Positions 18,926-26,874 of a DNA stretch of 64,000 bases are shown piece by piece. Positions within the stretch are counted from its first letter, which is position 1; each line of letters begins with the position of its first letter. The notes below the pieces were generated by a model, which was not told the DNA's origin, ran no database searches, and was given only the letters and a program-made list of their open reading frames with translations. Where the stretch lies: the NCBI RefSeq assembly GCF_029892065.1, contig NZ_CP120373.1, positions 2,921,001-2,985,000 on the forward strand. Direction: 5' to 3'. The stretch comes from Sinorhizobium garamanticum. Its GTDB lineage: Bacteria; Pseudomonadota; Alphaproteobacteria; Rhizobiales; Rhizobiaceae. The translations under genes and the position numbers were made by a program.

Positions 18926-19321
18926 ATGACCGAGAAGCTTATTTTCACCGGCAAGACTCACAACACCGGCGGCCGCAATGGCGGCACGCGGAGCAGCGAC
19001 GGCAAGCTGGACCTCAAGCTGTCGCAGCCGCACCCGGCCGCCGAACAGCTCTTCGGCGCCGCCTGGTCGGCCTGCTACATCGGCGCGATCGAACTCGCCG
19101 CCTCGCAGAGAAACGTCAAGCTTCCGGCAGGCCCCGAGGTTGACGCCGAGATCGACTTGAACGTCGATGACGGCTCATACTTTCTCCGCGCGCGCCTCAA
19201 TGTCAGCCTGCCGGGCGTCGAGCGCGAGCTTGGTGAGGAACTGATCGAGGCGGCGCACGGGATCTGCCCGTACTCCAAGGCAACGCGCGGCAACATCGAC
19301 GTGACCACCAGCCTCGTCTGA
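18926..19321 (+). CDS. ohr: Organic hydroperoxide resistance protein
   Basis: A 131-residue Ohr, a thiol peroxidase that reduces organic and fatty-acid hydroperoxides. The two active-site cysteines are in WSACYIGAIELAA and HGICPYSKAT. The N-terminal LIFTGKTHNTGGRNGGTRSS is typical of Ohr rather than OsmC. The start at 18926 follows AGAAAGGA; an in-frame ATG at 18905 lies before that site. Its repressor gene is usually adjacent and divergent, but here the neighbour is xfp and the ohrR-like gene lies 10 kb away at 28560 with the same operator core. Expression should be peroxide-induced. Confidence 0.95.
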   Translation: MTEKLIFTGKTHNTGGRNGGTRSSDGKLDLKLSQPHPAAEQLFGAAWSACYIGAIELAASQRNVKLPAGPEVDAEIDLNVDDGSYFLRARLNVSLPGVERELGEELIEAAHGICPYSKATRGNIDVTTSLV

Positions 19322-19345
19322 ACGGGATCGGTCGGGTCTGGCTCT

Positions 19346-19450
19346 CAAGCAATTCCAGGAAAAGTGTGCAGCGGTTTTCCGTCCGGAATTGCGTGAGTTT
19401 CAAGAGCAATTCCAGGAAAGTCTGCAGTCCGGAATTGCTTGGTTCAAAGG
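19346..19450. repeat. Tandem copies of an AGCAATTCCAGGAAA repeat
   Basis: AGCAATTCCAGGAAAAGTGT...CGGTTTTCCGTCCGGAATTGC occurs twice here (the second shorter) and again near 46639. Each copy is itself an imperfect palindrome (GCAATTCC/GGAATTGC). Confidence 0.7.
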
Positions 19451-19455
19451 GCAGG

Positions 19456-19488
19456 GCGGTTCACTGCTTCGCCGAAGCAGTGAACCGC
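19456..19488 (+). terminator. Perfect 15-bp hairpin after ohr
   Basis: GCGGTTCACTGCTTC, loop GCC, GAAGCAGTGAACCGC. It is an exact inverted repeat about 135 bases after the ohr stop and is a candidate transcript end, though a T-run is absent. Confidence 0.5.
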
Positions 19489-19552
19489 TCTCACGGGCGG
19501 ACCCGACGCCTCGCCAAAATTGCTGACACGACAACAAGGGGAAGAACACGCA

Positions 19553-19678
19553 ATGCCTGACAGCCACGCAGAGCCACCGCGAGCCTATGGCGAGTTTTCG
19601 CTTGTGCTCGACGGCGGCTATGCCAAGGCCGCCGAGATGATGGACGCAAAGGAACTTGCCGCAGCGTCATCACGTTAG
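19553..19678 (+). CDS. Small hypothetical protein (41 residues)
   Basis: A short frame, MPDSHAEPPRAYGEFSLVLD then GGYAKAAEMMDAKELAAASSR, with AAGGGGAAG nine bases upstream as ribosome binding site. Composition and codon use match genuine rhizobial genes, but I recognise no family and it could be a remnant. The 220 bases after it, up to the convergent GFA gene, show nothing clear. Confidence 0.4.
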   Translation: MPDSHAEPPRAYGEFSLVLDGGYAKAAEMMDAKELAAASSR

Positions 19679-19900
19679 GTGAGGCCGTGGACGAGCGAGC
19701 CGGGAGGAAATCGGCCCACGCGGCGGCAACGGCCGCTCGTCGTCCGCCAGTCATTCTTCAAGAATGCCGCCCCTCCGCGATCTCGACCGGCAATCCTGGC
19801 GCGGTTCACGCGCTGGCATTCGCCGCGCAGTCCTTCCGTGTACGATGTCTTCGGCTTTCAGGACCCGCGTGGATGGCGCCCAAATAAATCGCCTCGCATT

Positions 19901-20362
19901 TCACACGCCACTCATGATCATTTTCCCGACCGCCAATTCGCTCGCGAAATAGCCGCTGTATTTGGGCAAGCTGTCGGGCATGTCCAGCACACGACGGTGA
20001 TAGAATATATCCATCCGAACCGACGGTAGCCGGGCCTCGGGCGCGAAATTGCTGGCCGGGATGAACATCACCTTGAACGGCCCGACGCCCGCAACCTCCA
20101 CAACGGGCTTGCCGCAAGTCCGGCAGACCCCGCGATTGAAGTTTGGCGGCGGACGGTATTTCTTGAATGAGATATTGCCGGCGTTTTTCAGCACGACATC
20201 CTTGGCGCGAACAGCGACCACATCCGCGAACGGTTTCTCGTTGAACGCTTGGCAGATCAGGCAGTGGCACCGGAACCTGGCTTTCGGCGACGTATGCACC
20301 TCGAACGAGCAAGCGCTGCATTCGCAGGAACCGCGTAGCGGCAATGTTGTGTCGGTGGTCAT
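19901..20362 (-). CDS. GFA-fold zinc protein (CENP-V/GFA domain)
   Basis: A 153-residue GFA-family protein. Zinc-site cysteines: GSCECSAC near residue 14, RCHCLICQAF near residue 32 and GVCRTCGKP near residue 80. It lacks the C-terminal extension of true Gfa and has no proven activity; these proteins are often annotated as aldehyde-activating. The ATG at 20362 has AAGGAAA upstream. The next minus-strand gene upstream, calB-like, ends 42 bases away, so both may share a transcript, which would link it to aldehyde chemistry (inference). Confidence 0.87.
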   Translation of the reverse strand: MTTDTTLPLRGSCECSACSFEVHTSPKARFRCHCLICQAFNEKPFADVVAVRAKDVVLKNAGNISFKKYRPPPNFNRGVCRTCGKPVVEVAGVGPFKVMFIPASNFAPEARLPSVRMDIFYHRRVLDMPDSLPKYSGYFASELAVGKMIMSGV

Positions 20363-20403
20363 GTGCTGGTTTTCCTTAATTTCATTGGGAAACGGAATTG
20401 CGA

Positions 20404-21831
20404 TCACCGAAGCATCATGTTGAGGATGGTATCGATCGGTTGTCTAAACGGGGCGTGGAGCAGGTTGGAGAGGTTCCAGCGACCCTGCTCATAGATCCCC
20501 TTGGCATGGCTGAGGGTACGGAAGCCCTCGACGCCATGGTATGCGCCCATGCCGCTGGACCCGACGCCGCCGAAGGGCAAGTCATCCTGGGCGATGTGCA
20601 TGATCGTGCCGTTGATAGTGACGTTGCCTGAGGTTGTTCGGCTCAGCACCATGCGTCGGTCTCCATCATCGGCACCGAAATAGTAGAGCGCGAGCGGCCG
20701 AGGCCGGGCGTTCACATAGGCAATCGCATCGCCGATGTCGCGGTAGGGAAAGATCGGCAGGACTGGGCCGAAGATCTCCTCATGAGCAATGCGCATGGTG
20801 TCTGTGACGCCAAGCACCACGGTTGGCGCCAGCGTGTTGGGGCGACGGGATGCATCGCCGGGCCGGTTGCCGACCTCGATGATCCGCGCTCCCTTGGCAC
20901 TAGCATCCTCGATCAGGCCCTGGAGCCGGGCGTGGTGCCGCTCGTTGATGATGGAAGTATAGTGTTCACTCGTCGGGCCGTCCGCATAGAAGGACGCCAC
21001 TTTCCGGTCATACGCCCCGACGAACGAGTCGACGTCGTTTTCGTGGACAAGTGCGTAATCGGGGGCGATGCACGTCTGGCCAGCGTTGAGCAGCTTGCCG
21101 AAAGCGATGGACGCCGCCGCCTGGTCGAGGGAGTGGCCTTTGGCGACGATGACCGGCGATTTGCCCCCCAGTTCAAGGGTGACCGGGACAAGGTTGTCGC
21201 TGGCGGCCTTCATCACCGACCGCCCCACCGCGGTGCTGCCGGTGAAGACGAGATGGTCAAACGGCAGGGCAGAGAATGCCGCCCCTACGGCCGCATCGCC
21301 GGTCACGATCGCGAACTGGTCCTCGGGGAATATCTCGCCGAACATTTTTGCGAGCAGCGCATTGGTGACGGGCGTGAACTCCGAGGGTTTCAGCATCACC
21401 CGGTTTCCGGCAGCGATGGCGGTTGCGACCGGCATCAGCGCGAGGTTCACCGGATAATTCCACGGCGACATCACGCCAACGACGCCAAGCGGCTGATATT
21501 CGATGCGGGCGCTGCCCATCCGCATGTGTAGAGCAACGTGGCGGCGGGTCGGCGCCATGAATTTGCGAAGATTGCGGATCAGATACTTCGTGCCCTCGGC
21601 GACCCCTCCAACCTCCATGATCGCCGTCTCATACCTTGAGCGATGCCCGAAATCGGCATTGATGGCATCTTCGATCGCTTTGCGGTGCCCGATTATCGTG
21701 GACCTGAACTTGGCCAGATCAGCGCGTCGCTGCGCCAGCGAGGGCGCTCCGTCACGCAGGAAGGCAGCACGCTGGCCGGCGAGGAGACTGCCCAGCCGAT
21801 CAGCTTCGGTGTTTTTTGCGATTGCGTTCAT
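20404..21831 (-). CDS. calB: Coniferyl aldehyde dehydrogenase-like protein
   Basis: A 475-residue NAD(P)-dependent aldehyde dehydrogenase. Catalytic Glu is in TLELGGKSPVIV, catalytic Cys in LNAGQTCIAPDY, and the cofactor region is FTGSTAVGRSVM; SPWNYPVNLALMP is typical. The Y-rich C-terminus and IEYQPLGVVGVMSPWNYP favour the class that includes coniferyl aldehyde dehydrogenase (oxidising lignin-type aldehydes to acids), but related enzymes act on alkanals. It is divergent from a TetR gene across a 97-base gap containing a 31-base dyad, so it is probably repressed by that TetR protein. Confidence 0.85.
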   Translation of the reverse strand: MNAIAKNTEADRLGSLLAGQRAAFLRDGAPSLAQRRADLAKFRSTIIGHRKAIEDAINADFGHRSRYETAIMEVGGVAEGTKYLIRNLRKFMAPTRRHVALHMRMGSARIEYQPLGVVGVMSPWNYPVNLALMPVATAIAAGNRVMLKPSEFTPVTNALLAKMFGEIFPEDQFAIVTGDAAVGAAFSALPFDHLVFTGSTAVGRSVMKAASDNLVPVTLELGGKSPVIVAKGHSLDQAAASIAFGKLLNAGQTCIAPDYALVHENDVDSFVGAYDRKVASFYADGPTSEHYTSIINERHHARLQGLIEDASAKGARIIEVGNRPGDASRRPNTLAPTVVLGVTDTMRIAHEEIFGPVLPIFPYRDIGDAIAYVNARPRPLALYYFGADDGDRRMVLSRTTSGNVTINGTIMHIAQDDLPFGGVGSSGMGAYHGVEGFRTLSHAKGIYEQGRWNLSNLLHAPFRQPIDTILNMMLR

Positions 21832-21867
21832 GGTCCACTCCAATGTAGACAGGAGAAACTTACGCCC

Positions 21868-21898
21868 TTGACATAGGCGCTAAAGTAGCCACTGTCAA
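21868..21898. promoter_or_regulatory. Operator/promoter between calB-like gene and tetR
   Basis: An imperfect dyad, TTGACATAGGC at the left and GCCACTGTCAA at the right. Each arm ends in a -35-like TTGACA facing inwards. On the minus strand TTGACA-17-TATGTC is a good promoter for the dehydrogenase gene. A dimeric TetR protein bound here would block both directions. Confidence 0.65.
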
Positions 21899-21928
21899 CA
21901 ATGTAGTCACAAGAAACTTTGAGGTACC

Positions 21929-22540
21929 ATGCCGAACGCACCCAACCGCCCCTATCACCACGGTGATCTCCGCCGTGCGGTTATCGAGACGGCGTTGGAT
22001 ATGCTTCGGGAGGAGAAGGGCTGGCAGTTCACGCTGCGGGAAGTCGCCCGCCGGGCTGGCGTAAGCCACGCGGCACCCTACAAGCACTTCCCCGATAAGG
22101 CCGCGCTGCTCGCAGAACTCGCTATGATTGGGTTCGACCGGCTGCGCGAGTCCCTATCGGCTGCGAAGTCTGAAGCGCCCAAAAGTCTGCGCGACGAAAT
22201 TACTCCGATAGCTCGTGCCTACGTCGCGTTCGGAACGGACAACCCGGCTCTCTACCGCCTGATGTTTAGCGCGGAGGAGGGGAAAGCGGTGGGCATGCAT
22301 CTCAATGAGCGGGCGCTGGCGGTATTCGATGTTCTCCTTGAAATCCTCCGGCGCGGCCAGGCCGCGGGGAGCATTCGCAAGCGGCCGATAGAAGGTCAGG
22401 CGGCAGCCGGCTGGGGGCTCATCCACGGCATGACCATGCTTGCGATCGATGGGCTCTTGGTGCCCGAGAAGGTGGGATCGGCCCCCTTGGATGCGGCCTT
22501 GAGCACGCTGGTGGAAGGGCTGGGGAACCCAGCGACATGA
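21929..22540 (+). CDS. TetR/AcrR family transcriptional regulator
   Basis: A 203-residue repressor. The N-terminal helix-turn-helix is FTLREVARRAGVSHAAPYKHFPDKAALLAELA (residues about 34-66), and the ligand domain contains the WHG-type region (RAYVAFGTDNPALYRLMFS) typical of TetR_C_33-like proteins. It is divergent from the calB-like dehydrogenase and probably represses it and itself through the dyad at 21868-21898, responding to an aldehyde or aromatic ligand (inference). Confidence 0.9.
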   Translation: MPNAPNRPYHHGDLRRAVIETALDMLREEKGWQFTLREVARRAGVSHAAPYKHFPDKAALLAELAMIGFDRLRESLSAAKSEAPKSLRDEITPIARAYVAFGTDNPALYRLMFSAEEGKAVGMHLNERALAVFDVLLEILRRGQAAGSIRKRPIEGQAAAGWGLIHGMTMLAIDGLLVPEKVGSAPLDAALSTLVEGLGNPAT

Positions 22541-22704
22541 CACTACAGCAGCGCAGAGCTGCCGTTTGCGGCCTTGACCGCAAAGGCGCGTGGCCGCGCT
22601 AGTTCGGCCTGCATCGCCAGTCCCATGCGCTCATGACCTCCCCGCGCCTTCGGGCAGGTGACTTCAGCCATTTAGGCCTGTCGAACTGAATGCGGGTGAC
22701 TTGC

Positions 22705-22916
22705 TTGTCTTTCCGAAGCGCTGAACGAGTCACTGGATGAAGACCTACTGCCTGGTGCTCTGATGCCAGCCGGGGGCATAGACGACATGGAAGGGCAGGG
22801 GCGGGTGGCTCCATTCGCCGACGACCTCGACGAGTTGACCGCCTGCAGCTAGGCAGCAGGAACGGCCTCAGGTTTTGGCCGACTCCCATTCCGGCCAGCA
22901 TCATCGCGATCTGCTT
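22705..22916 (-). pseudogene. LysR-family regulator, decayed C-terminal fragment
   Basis: Read on the minus strand, one frame gives IAMMLAGMGVGQNLRPFLL. A second gives GQLVEVVGEWSHPPLPFHVV and YAP. A third gives VFIQ, a stop, LVQRFG. Together these match the end of LysR co-inducer domains, where GEWSHPPLPFHVVYP...VFIDWLVERF is a common ending. At least two frameshifts and one TGA replacing the Trp codon show that it is dead. The N-terminal part is absent. Confidence 0.65.
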
Positions 22917-22968
22917 CCGCTACCGGCCAATTGGCGCTCTTCCGCCCCTTGGACACTGGGCCATTGGC

Positions 22969-22990
22969 ACATACCGACTGTATGGTATGT
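22969..22990. promoter_or_regulatory. TetR operator upstream of the 22998 regulator
   Basis: The inverted repeat ACATACC, eight bases, GGTATGT ends only seven bases before the regulator's ATG, the expected place for autorepression. Confidence 0.7.
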
Positions 22991-22997
22991 TCGCGTC

Positions 22998-23633
22998 ATG
23001 TCGAGACCAACCAAACAATCGCCGGAACGCGGCAGCGCGCGAACCCGCCTCCTCGAGGCGGCGCGGGACATCATCCGCGCGAAAGGCTTCCATGCCACCA
23101 CGGTTGATGACATCTGTGGTGCGGCCGACGTCACCAAGGGGGCGTTTTTCCATCACTTCGGGAGCAAGGACGCTCTGGGCGTCGCCGCGGCCGAGTTCTG
23201 GACAGAGACGACGACTGGCTTTTTCGAGGCCGCGCCTTATCACGAGCCGGCTGATGCTCTGGAGCGCGTCCTCGCCTATGTCGCTTTCCGCAAGGCGATC
23301 ATCGGGAGCGACCTCACCGAGTTTACATGCCTGGTCGGAACCATGGCGCAGGAGGTCTACGCGAGCGCCCCTGATATTCGCGATGCCTGTGGCCGCAGCA
23401 TCTTCGGTCATGCGGCGACGCTCGAGGCCGACATCGAGACCGCGCGACGGGATTACGGTATCACCGGCGACTGGACGGCCGAAAGCCTCGCGCGGCACAT
23501 GCAAGCCGTCATCCAGGGCGGGTTCGTCCTGGCCAAGGCAGGGAACGATCCCGAGCTTGCGCGGGAAAGTCTCGACCATCTGGACCGGTACATCCGGCAT
23601 CTTTTTCACGTCGCGGAGGAGGACCCAAAATGA
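22998..23633 (+). CDS. TetR/AcrR family transcriptional regulator
   Basis: A 211-residue repressor. The DNA-binding domain is GFHATTVDDICGAADVTKGA followed by FFHHFGSKDALGVAAAEFW (residues about 31-69). The ligand domain contains a central Cys (LTEFTCLVGTMAQEV), as in AcuR/RutR-like TetR proteins that sense electrophiles. Its stop overlaps the start of the GFA gene (ATGA), and a DUF6958 gene follows, forming a three-gene operon under the palindrome at 22969-22990. Confidence 0.9.
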   Translation: MSRPTKQSPERGSARTRLLEAARDIIRAKGFHATTVDDICGAADVTKGAFFHHFGSKDALGVAAAEFWTETTTGFFEAAPYHEPADALERVLAYVAFRKAIIGSDLTEFTCLVGTMAQEVYASAPDIRDACGRSIFGHAATLEADIETARRDYGITGDWTAESLARHMQAVIQGGFVLAKAGNDPELARESLDHLDRYIRHLFHVAEEDPK

Positions 23634-24166
23634 GCGGAGTCACGATTATCGGATGCGCCTGCGGACGGACACGCCTCGAGGTGCTGGGGGCACCGATCCT
23701 TGTGTCCGAATGCCTGTGCAACAGCTGCAGGGCTGCTGCACATCGTCTCGCGACGCTTCCCGGGGCGAGGAATCACCTTACGTCCTACGGGGCGACGCCT
23801 TCTGCAGAATATCGCAAGGATCGCGTCCGGATCCTGTCCGGTGCGGAGCACCTGGGTGAATTCCGGCTGTCCGCCGATGCGGGTTCGCGCCGGGTCGTTG
23901 CGACCTGCTGCAACACGCCGGTCTTCCTGGAACTGAAGGGCGCGCACTGGCTGAGCATCTATCTTCACCTCTGGCCGGACGCGGCGCGGCCGAAAGCCGC
24001 GATGCGAACGATGGTCGGCGACCTGCCCCATACTTCCAACCTGCCGAACGACATCCCCAATCTGAAAAGCCACACGGTCGCCTTCTACGCAAAGCTTCTC
24101 AGGGCGTGGATCGCGATGGGGTTCCGCAATCCGAAGGTCGAGGTCGTGGGGAAGATCGATGCCTGA
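23630..24166 (+). CDS. GFA-fold protein in TetR operon
   Basis: A 178-residue protein related to GFA/CENP-V domains. Visible cysteine motifs: IGCACGRTRLEV near residue 8, ECLCNSCRAAA near residue 27 and ATCCNTPVFLE near residue 92. The third pair is CC rather than CxxC, and the C-terminal half differs from true Gfa, so zinc binding may be altered and the function is open. It is translationally coupled at both ends: ATGA with the TetR gene upstream and eight shared bases with the DUF6958 gene downstream. Confidence 0.8.
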   Translation: MSGVTIIGCACGRTRLEVLGAPILVSECLCNSCRAAAHRLATLPGARNHLTSYGATPSAEYRKDRVRILSGAEHLGEFRLSADAGSRRVVATCCNTPVFLELKGAHWLSIYLHLWPDAARPKAAMRTMVGDLPHTSNLPNDIPNLKSHTVAFYAKLLRAWIAMGFRNPKVEVVGKIDA

Positions 24167-24461
24167 CGAGAAGATCGAAATCGAGAACGTCAACATTCCC
24201 GGGCGGACAGAACGGGTTCATCGCGCGAAATACCTGGCAATGCGCGATGCGCTTCTGTCCGTCTTGCCGAGCGAGGCGCCTGGATTGACGGTCGCAGACG
24301 CGAAGGAGGCGCTTCTGCCCCTGCTTCCGGGAGACCTCTTTCCACAAGGCAACACGGCTGGATGGTGGTTGAAAGCCGTCCAACTCGACCTCGAGGCAAA
24401 AGGCATCATCAAACGCGCACCCCGTAAGCCGGTTCATCTCTACAGGCATCGGCCGCTCTGA
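24159..24461 (+). CDS. DUF6958 family protein
   Basis: A 100-residue protein with IEIENVNIPGRTERVHRAKY at the start and AGWWLKAVQLDLEAKGIIKR near the end, which I recognise as the DUF6958 family. The fold looks like a small winged helix (three helices and a hairpin), but no activity is known. It overlaps the preceding GFA gene by eight bases, so it is the last member of the TetR-GFA-DUF6958 operon. Confidence 0.8.
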   Translation: MPDEKIEIENVNIPGRTERVHRAKYLAMRDALLSVLPSEAPGLTVADAKEALLPLLPGDLFPQGNTAGWWLKAVQLDLEAKGIIKRAPRKPVHLYRHRPL

Positions 24462-24523
24462 ACGCAAGAATCCGGTTGCGTGCCTTCTGCTCCCATCCAT
24501 CGCGAACAATTGCATCCGCGGGC

Positions 24524-24560
24524 TTGACAGATCTTCGAAATAGGTAGATCGGTCTACCTA
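24524..24560 (+). promoter_or_regulatory. Promoter and TetR operator of the 24578 regulator
   Basis: A TTGACA -35 box at 24524-24529 is followed by the dyad TAGGTAGA, TCGG, TCTACCTA (24541-24560), with exact 8-base arms over the -10 region and 17 bases before the ATG. Confidence 0.75.
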
Positions 24561-24577
24561 ACATTTGGAGAGACGAG

Positions 24578-25153
24578 ATGGCCGAGAGAATGCCAGCCAG
24601 GGAGCGCCTGCTGAACGCCGCAGCCGAGCTGTTTTATCGCGAGGGGGTGGGAGCGACGGGCATCGATGCGATCACCGCCCATGCGGGCGTCGCGAAAATG
24701 AGCCTCTACAACAATTTTTCGTCCAAGGCCGATCTCGTCAATGCGTATATGCAGCGACGTCTCGAGGAGTGGCGGGACGTCTATCGGGAGCGGCTGAGGA
24801 ACGCGACGACACCTCAGCAGCGTATCCTGGCGGTCTTCGATTCCTATGTGGACCATGCAGCCCTTGCCTATGAGTGGGGGTTTCGGGGATGCGGGCTCCT
24901 CAATGCCGCCGCGGAGCTTCCAGTCGGCGATCCCGGCAGGGCGGTGGTCGCCTTCCAGAAGGAAGAGGTGGAACGGCTGTTCAAGGAGCATCTGCTCGAG
25001 ATGGAACCGGGAGCCGGCGTCTCGATCGACGAGACCGCGCAACACCTGTCTTTTCTGCTCGAAGGCGCGATGTCGCGTGCAGGCCTCGACGGGCATGACG
25101 CGCGGCTGAAGACGGCGCGTAAGATCGCCATCTCGATTTTGGAGCGGCTCTAG
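24578..25153 (+). CDS. TetR/AcrR family transcriptional regulator
   Basis: A 191-residue repressor. The helix-turn-helix is YREGVGATGIDAITAHAGVA followed by KMSLYNNFSSKADLVNAYM (residues about 21-60). The C-terminal part resembles the TetR_C_16/YxaF-like group. The perfect dyad at 24541-24560 is its likely own operator. A DMT-type exporter gene follows 70 bases downstream on the same strand, a common repressor-exporter pairing. Confidence 0.9.
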   Translation: MAERMPARERLLNAAAELFYREGVGATGIDAITAHAGVAKMSLYNNFSSKADLVNAYMQRRLEEWRDVYRERLRNATTPQQRILAVFDSYVDHAALAYEWGFRGCGLLNAAAELPVGDPGRAVVAFQKEEVERLFKEHLLEMEPGAGVSIDETAQHLSFLLEGAMSRAGLDGHDARLKTARKIAISILERL

Positions 25154-25223
25154 AGGCTCTTCGCGCGCTCAGCTCTCCGAGTTTCTCACAACTGCTGCCA
25201 CCGCCAGAAAACGGACCCCATCA

Positions 25224-26168
25224 ATGAGTGAAGCTGTTGCCGCGGCCTCGTATCGCCCGAGGAAGGGAATTTCGGCGATCGTCGTCCTGGTTATCCTCGA
25301 AGCGGCTCTGGTGATTTCCTGGAGCGCCGGCTTTGTCGGCATCCGGTTTGCGATCGACCACGCGCCGATCTTCCTCATCCTGCTGTGGCGAAGCCTGGTC
25401 TCCGGACTGCTCCTGCTTCCCTTCGCGCTCACCATGGGGCCAGCGATCCGGTGGAAGGACGCCTTCTCGCAGATGCTGCTGGGCGCGCTGGCGATGTCGG
25501 GTTACCTCGCCGGGTTCGCGCTTGCGATCTCCTATGGGGTGCCAACGGGCCTCGTCGCCCTGATTGCCGACATGCTGCCGCTGGCGGTGGCGCTATTGTC
25601 CTGGCCGGTTCTTGGACAGGCGCTGACCGCGCGTCAGTGGCTGGGCTCCTTCCTCGGCATGGCCGGCGTGTTGATCGCCTCCGGCTGGTCTCTCAACATG
25701 GGCGACGTGCCGCTCTGGGCCTATTGCCTGCCTGTTCTCGGCACGCTTTCGCTGGCGATGGCGACGTTGCTGCAGAAACGCAGTTCAACCAATGCCATGC
25801 CCGTCTACCAGAGCCTGTGCATCCAGTGCCTTTCGGCGTCGGCGATCTTCGCCGTGTTCGCCTGGCGCGAGGGAGGCGTTCTCCCGGTTCTCGACAGGTG
25901 CTTCATCGGCGGCATTCTATGGCTCGTGTTCGTGGCCACGTTCGGGGCATGGAGCCTCTACTACATCGCGCTTCGCAAATCCTCTCCGGCCCGGGTTACG
26001 GCGATCCTCTATCTGAGCCCGCCGGTGACGATGATCTGGGCCTGGGTGATGTTTGGCGAGCCCTTGTCCTTTGCGATGGCCGGGGGACTGGCCGTTTCGC
26101 TGATCGGCATCACCATTTTCGCGCGATCGAAAAAGCCGGCTCATGCGGCAAAGCCCGATTACCCCTAA
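25224..26168 (+). CDS. DMT/EamA family transporter
   Basis: A 314-residue inner-membrane protein with ten predicted helices in two EamA repeats (about residues 17-145 and 165-300). Typical landmarks are the first-helix SAGFVGIRFAIDHAPI and the second-repeat end SPARVTAILYLSPPVTMIW. These proteins export small metabolites, amino acids or drugs. It lies behind a TetR gene and is followed by a good terminator at 26244, so the pair is probably an inducible efflux unit. Confidence 0.9.
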   Translation: MSEAVAAASYRPRKGISAIVVLVILEAALVISWSAGFVGIRFAIDHAPIFLILLWRSLVSGLLLLPFALTMGPAIRWKDAFSQMLLGALAMSGYLAGFALAISYGVPTGLVALIADMLPLAVALLSWPVLGQALTARQWLGSFLGMAGVLIASGWSLNMGDVPLWAYCLPVLGTLSLAMATLLQKRSSTNAMPVYQSLCIQCLSASAIFAVFAWREGGVLPVLDRCFIGGILWLVFVATFGAWSLYYIALRKSSPARVTAILYLSPPVTMIWAWVMFGEPLSFAMAGGLAVSLIGITIFARSKKPAHAAKPDYP

Positions 26169-26243
26169 AATGTTACTGGTAAAGGGTGAAAAATCTGGCA
26201 GGTTGTACCCATATTGTTGAAGCTATTTGAGAACGTTTTCAGG

Positions 26244-26272
26244 GCCCACTTCTCCGGAAGTGGGCTTCTTTA
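26244..26272 (+). terminator. Rho-independent terminator after the DMT transporter
   Basis: GCCCACTTC, loop TCCG, GAAGTGGGC, then TTCTTTA: a 9-bp GC-rich stem followed by a T-rich run. Confidence 0.85.
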
Positions 26273-26290
26273 GTTCATTCGTATAAAAAC

Positions 26291-26352
26291 ATGCAGCAAT
26301 TCAAAGTACTGCACCGTCCTTTGCGCGTCTTATCAGACGCGCGGCGCTGTAG
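26291..26352. repeat. RIME-like palindromic repeat (inverted orientation)
   Basis: ATGCAGCAATTCAAAGTACTGC, then CCTTTGCGCGTC, TTATCA, GACGCGCGGCGCTGTAG. Confidence 0.85.
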
Positions 26353-26667
26353 TGGCCTCTTCTCCCAAATGAATGGCGAACACGCTGGCGTAGTCGGCTC
26401 CGTTGCCGCTGCAAGCGCCGGTTGATCTAGCCCTATCGATTAGTAGACAAATCGGCCAATTCTGGCACGATTGGAGGGCCAACATAATTGGCGTTAAACT
26501 CAGGGCCCGCCGGTTTCCCGATCATTCGATATGGCGGGCTCCTTTTCACATCGAGACCCGGTGACGGATACATCACGCGACCTGCGCGTATTCGGGTGCC
26601 GTCGACGTGGATGGTGGTCGCGTCTGCGTAAGACAGTGGGAAAGGGGCCCGATCGAACCCTGCGCCA
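26353..26667. other. Intergenic region, hairpin only
   Basis: No credible gene. GCCCGCC (about 26505) and GGCGGGC (about 26533) can pair and are followed by TCCTTTT, a possible plus-strand terminator with a long loop. Confidence 0.4.
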
Positions 26668-26874
26668 TCAGGAATGCAGCGTGAGCTTTTTCAGCTTTTC
26701 CACGTTTCGCTCGCCCGATTGATAAACCAAAATCAATCTCGCGGCGAGCGCTTCAGCCTGTTCACCGCAGTTGGGCAGCTGACGTTCTTCCAACAGCTGT
26801 TCGAACACGCGGCCGAGCAGATCGACCTCGCCGGGACGGAAGGGTTGGGAAGTATAGTTCCGGGATATCGGCAT
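26668..26874 (-). CDS. Small hypothetical protein (68 residues)
   Basis: MPISRNYTSQPFRPGEVDLL, then GRVFEQLLEERQLP and ALAARLILVYQSGERNVEKL. GAGGAG lies nine bases upstream of the ATG at 26874. The pattern (FRPGEVDLLGRVFEQLL...AARLI..YQSGERN) resembles small alpha-helical rhizobial proteins of unknown function. No partner gene is adjacent. Confidence 0.6.
   Translation of the reverse strand: MPISRNYTSQPFRPGEVDLLGRVFEQLLEERQLPNCGEQAEALAARLILVYQSGERNVEKLKKLTLHS

Larger units (their letters stand above)
22541..22997. other. Intergenic region with a LysR remnant
   Basis: 457 bases with no intact gene. It holds the decayed LysR fragment at 22705-22916, a TetR operator at 22969-22990 and a possible weak hairpin around 22570-22590. 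Confidence 0.6.
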
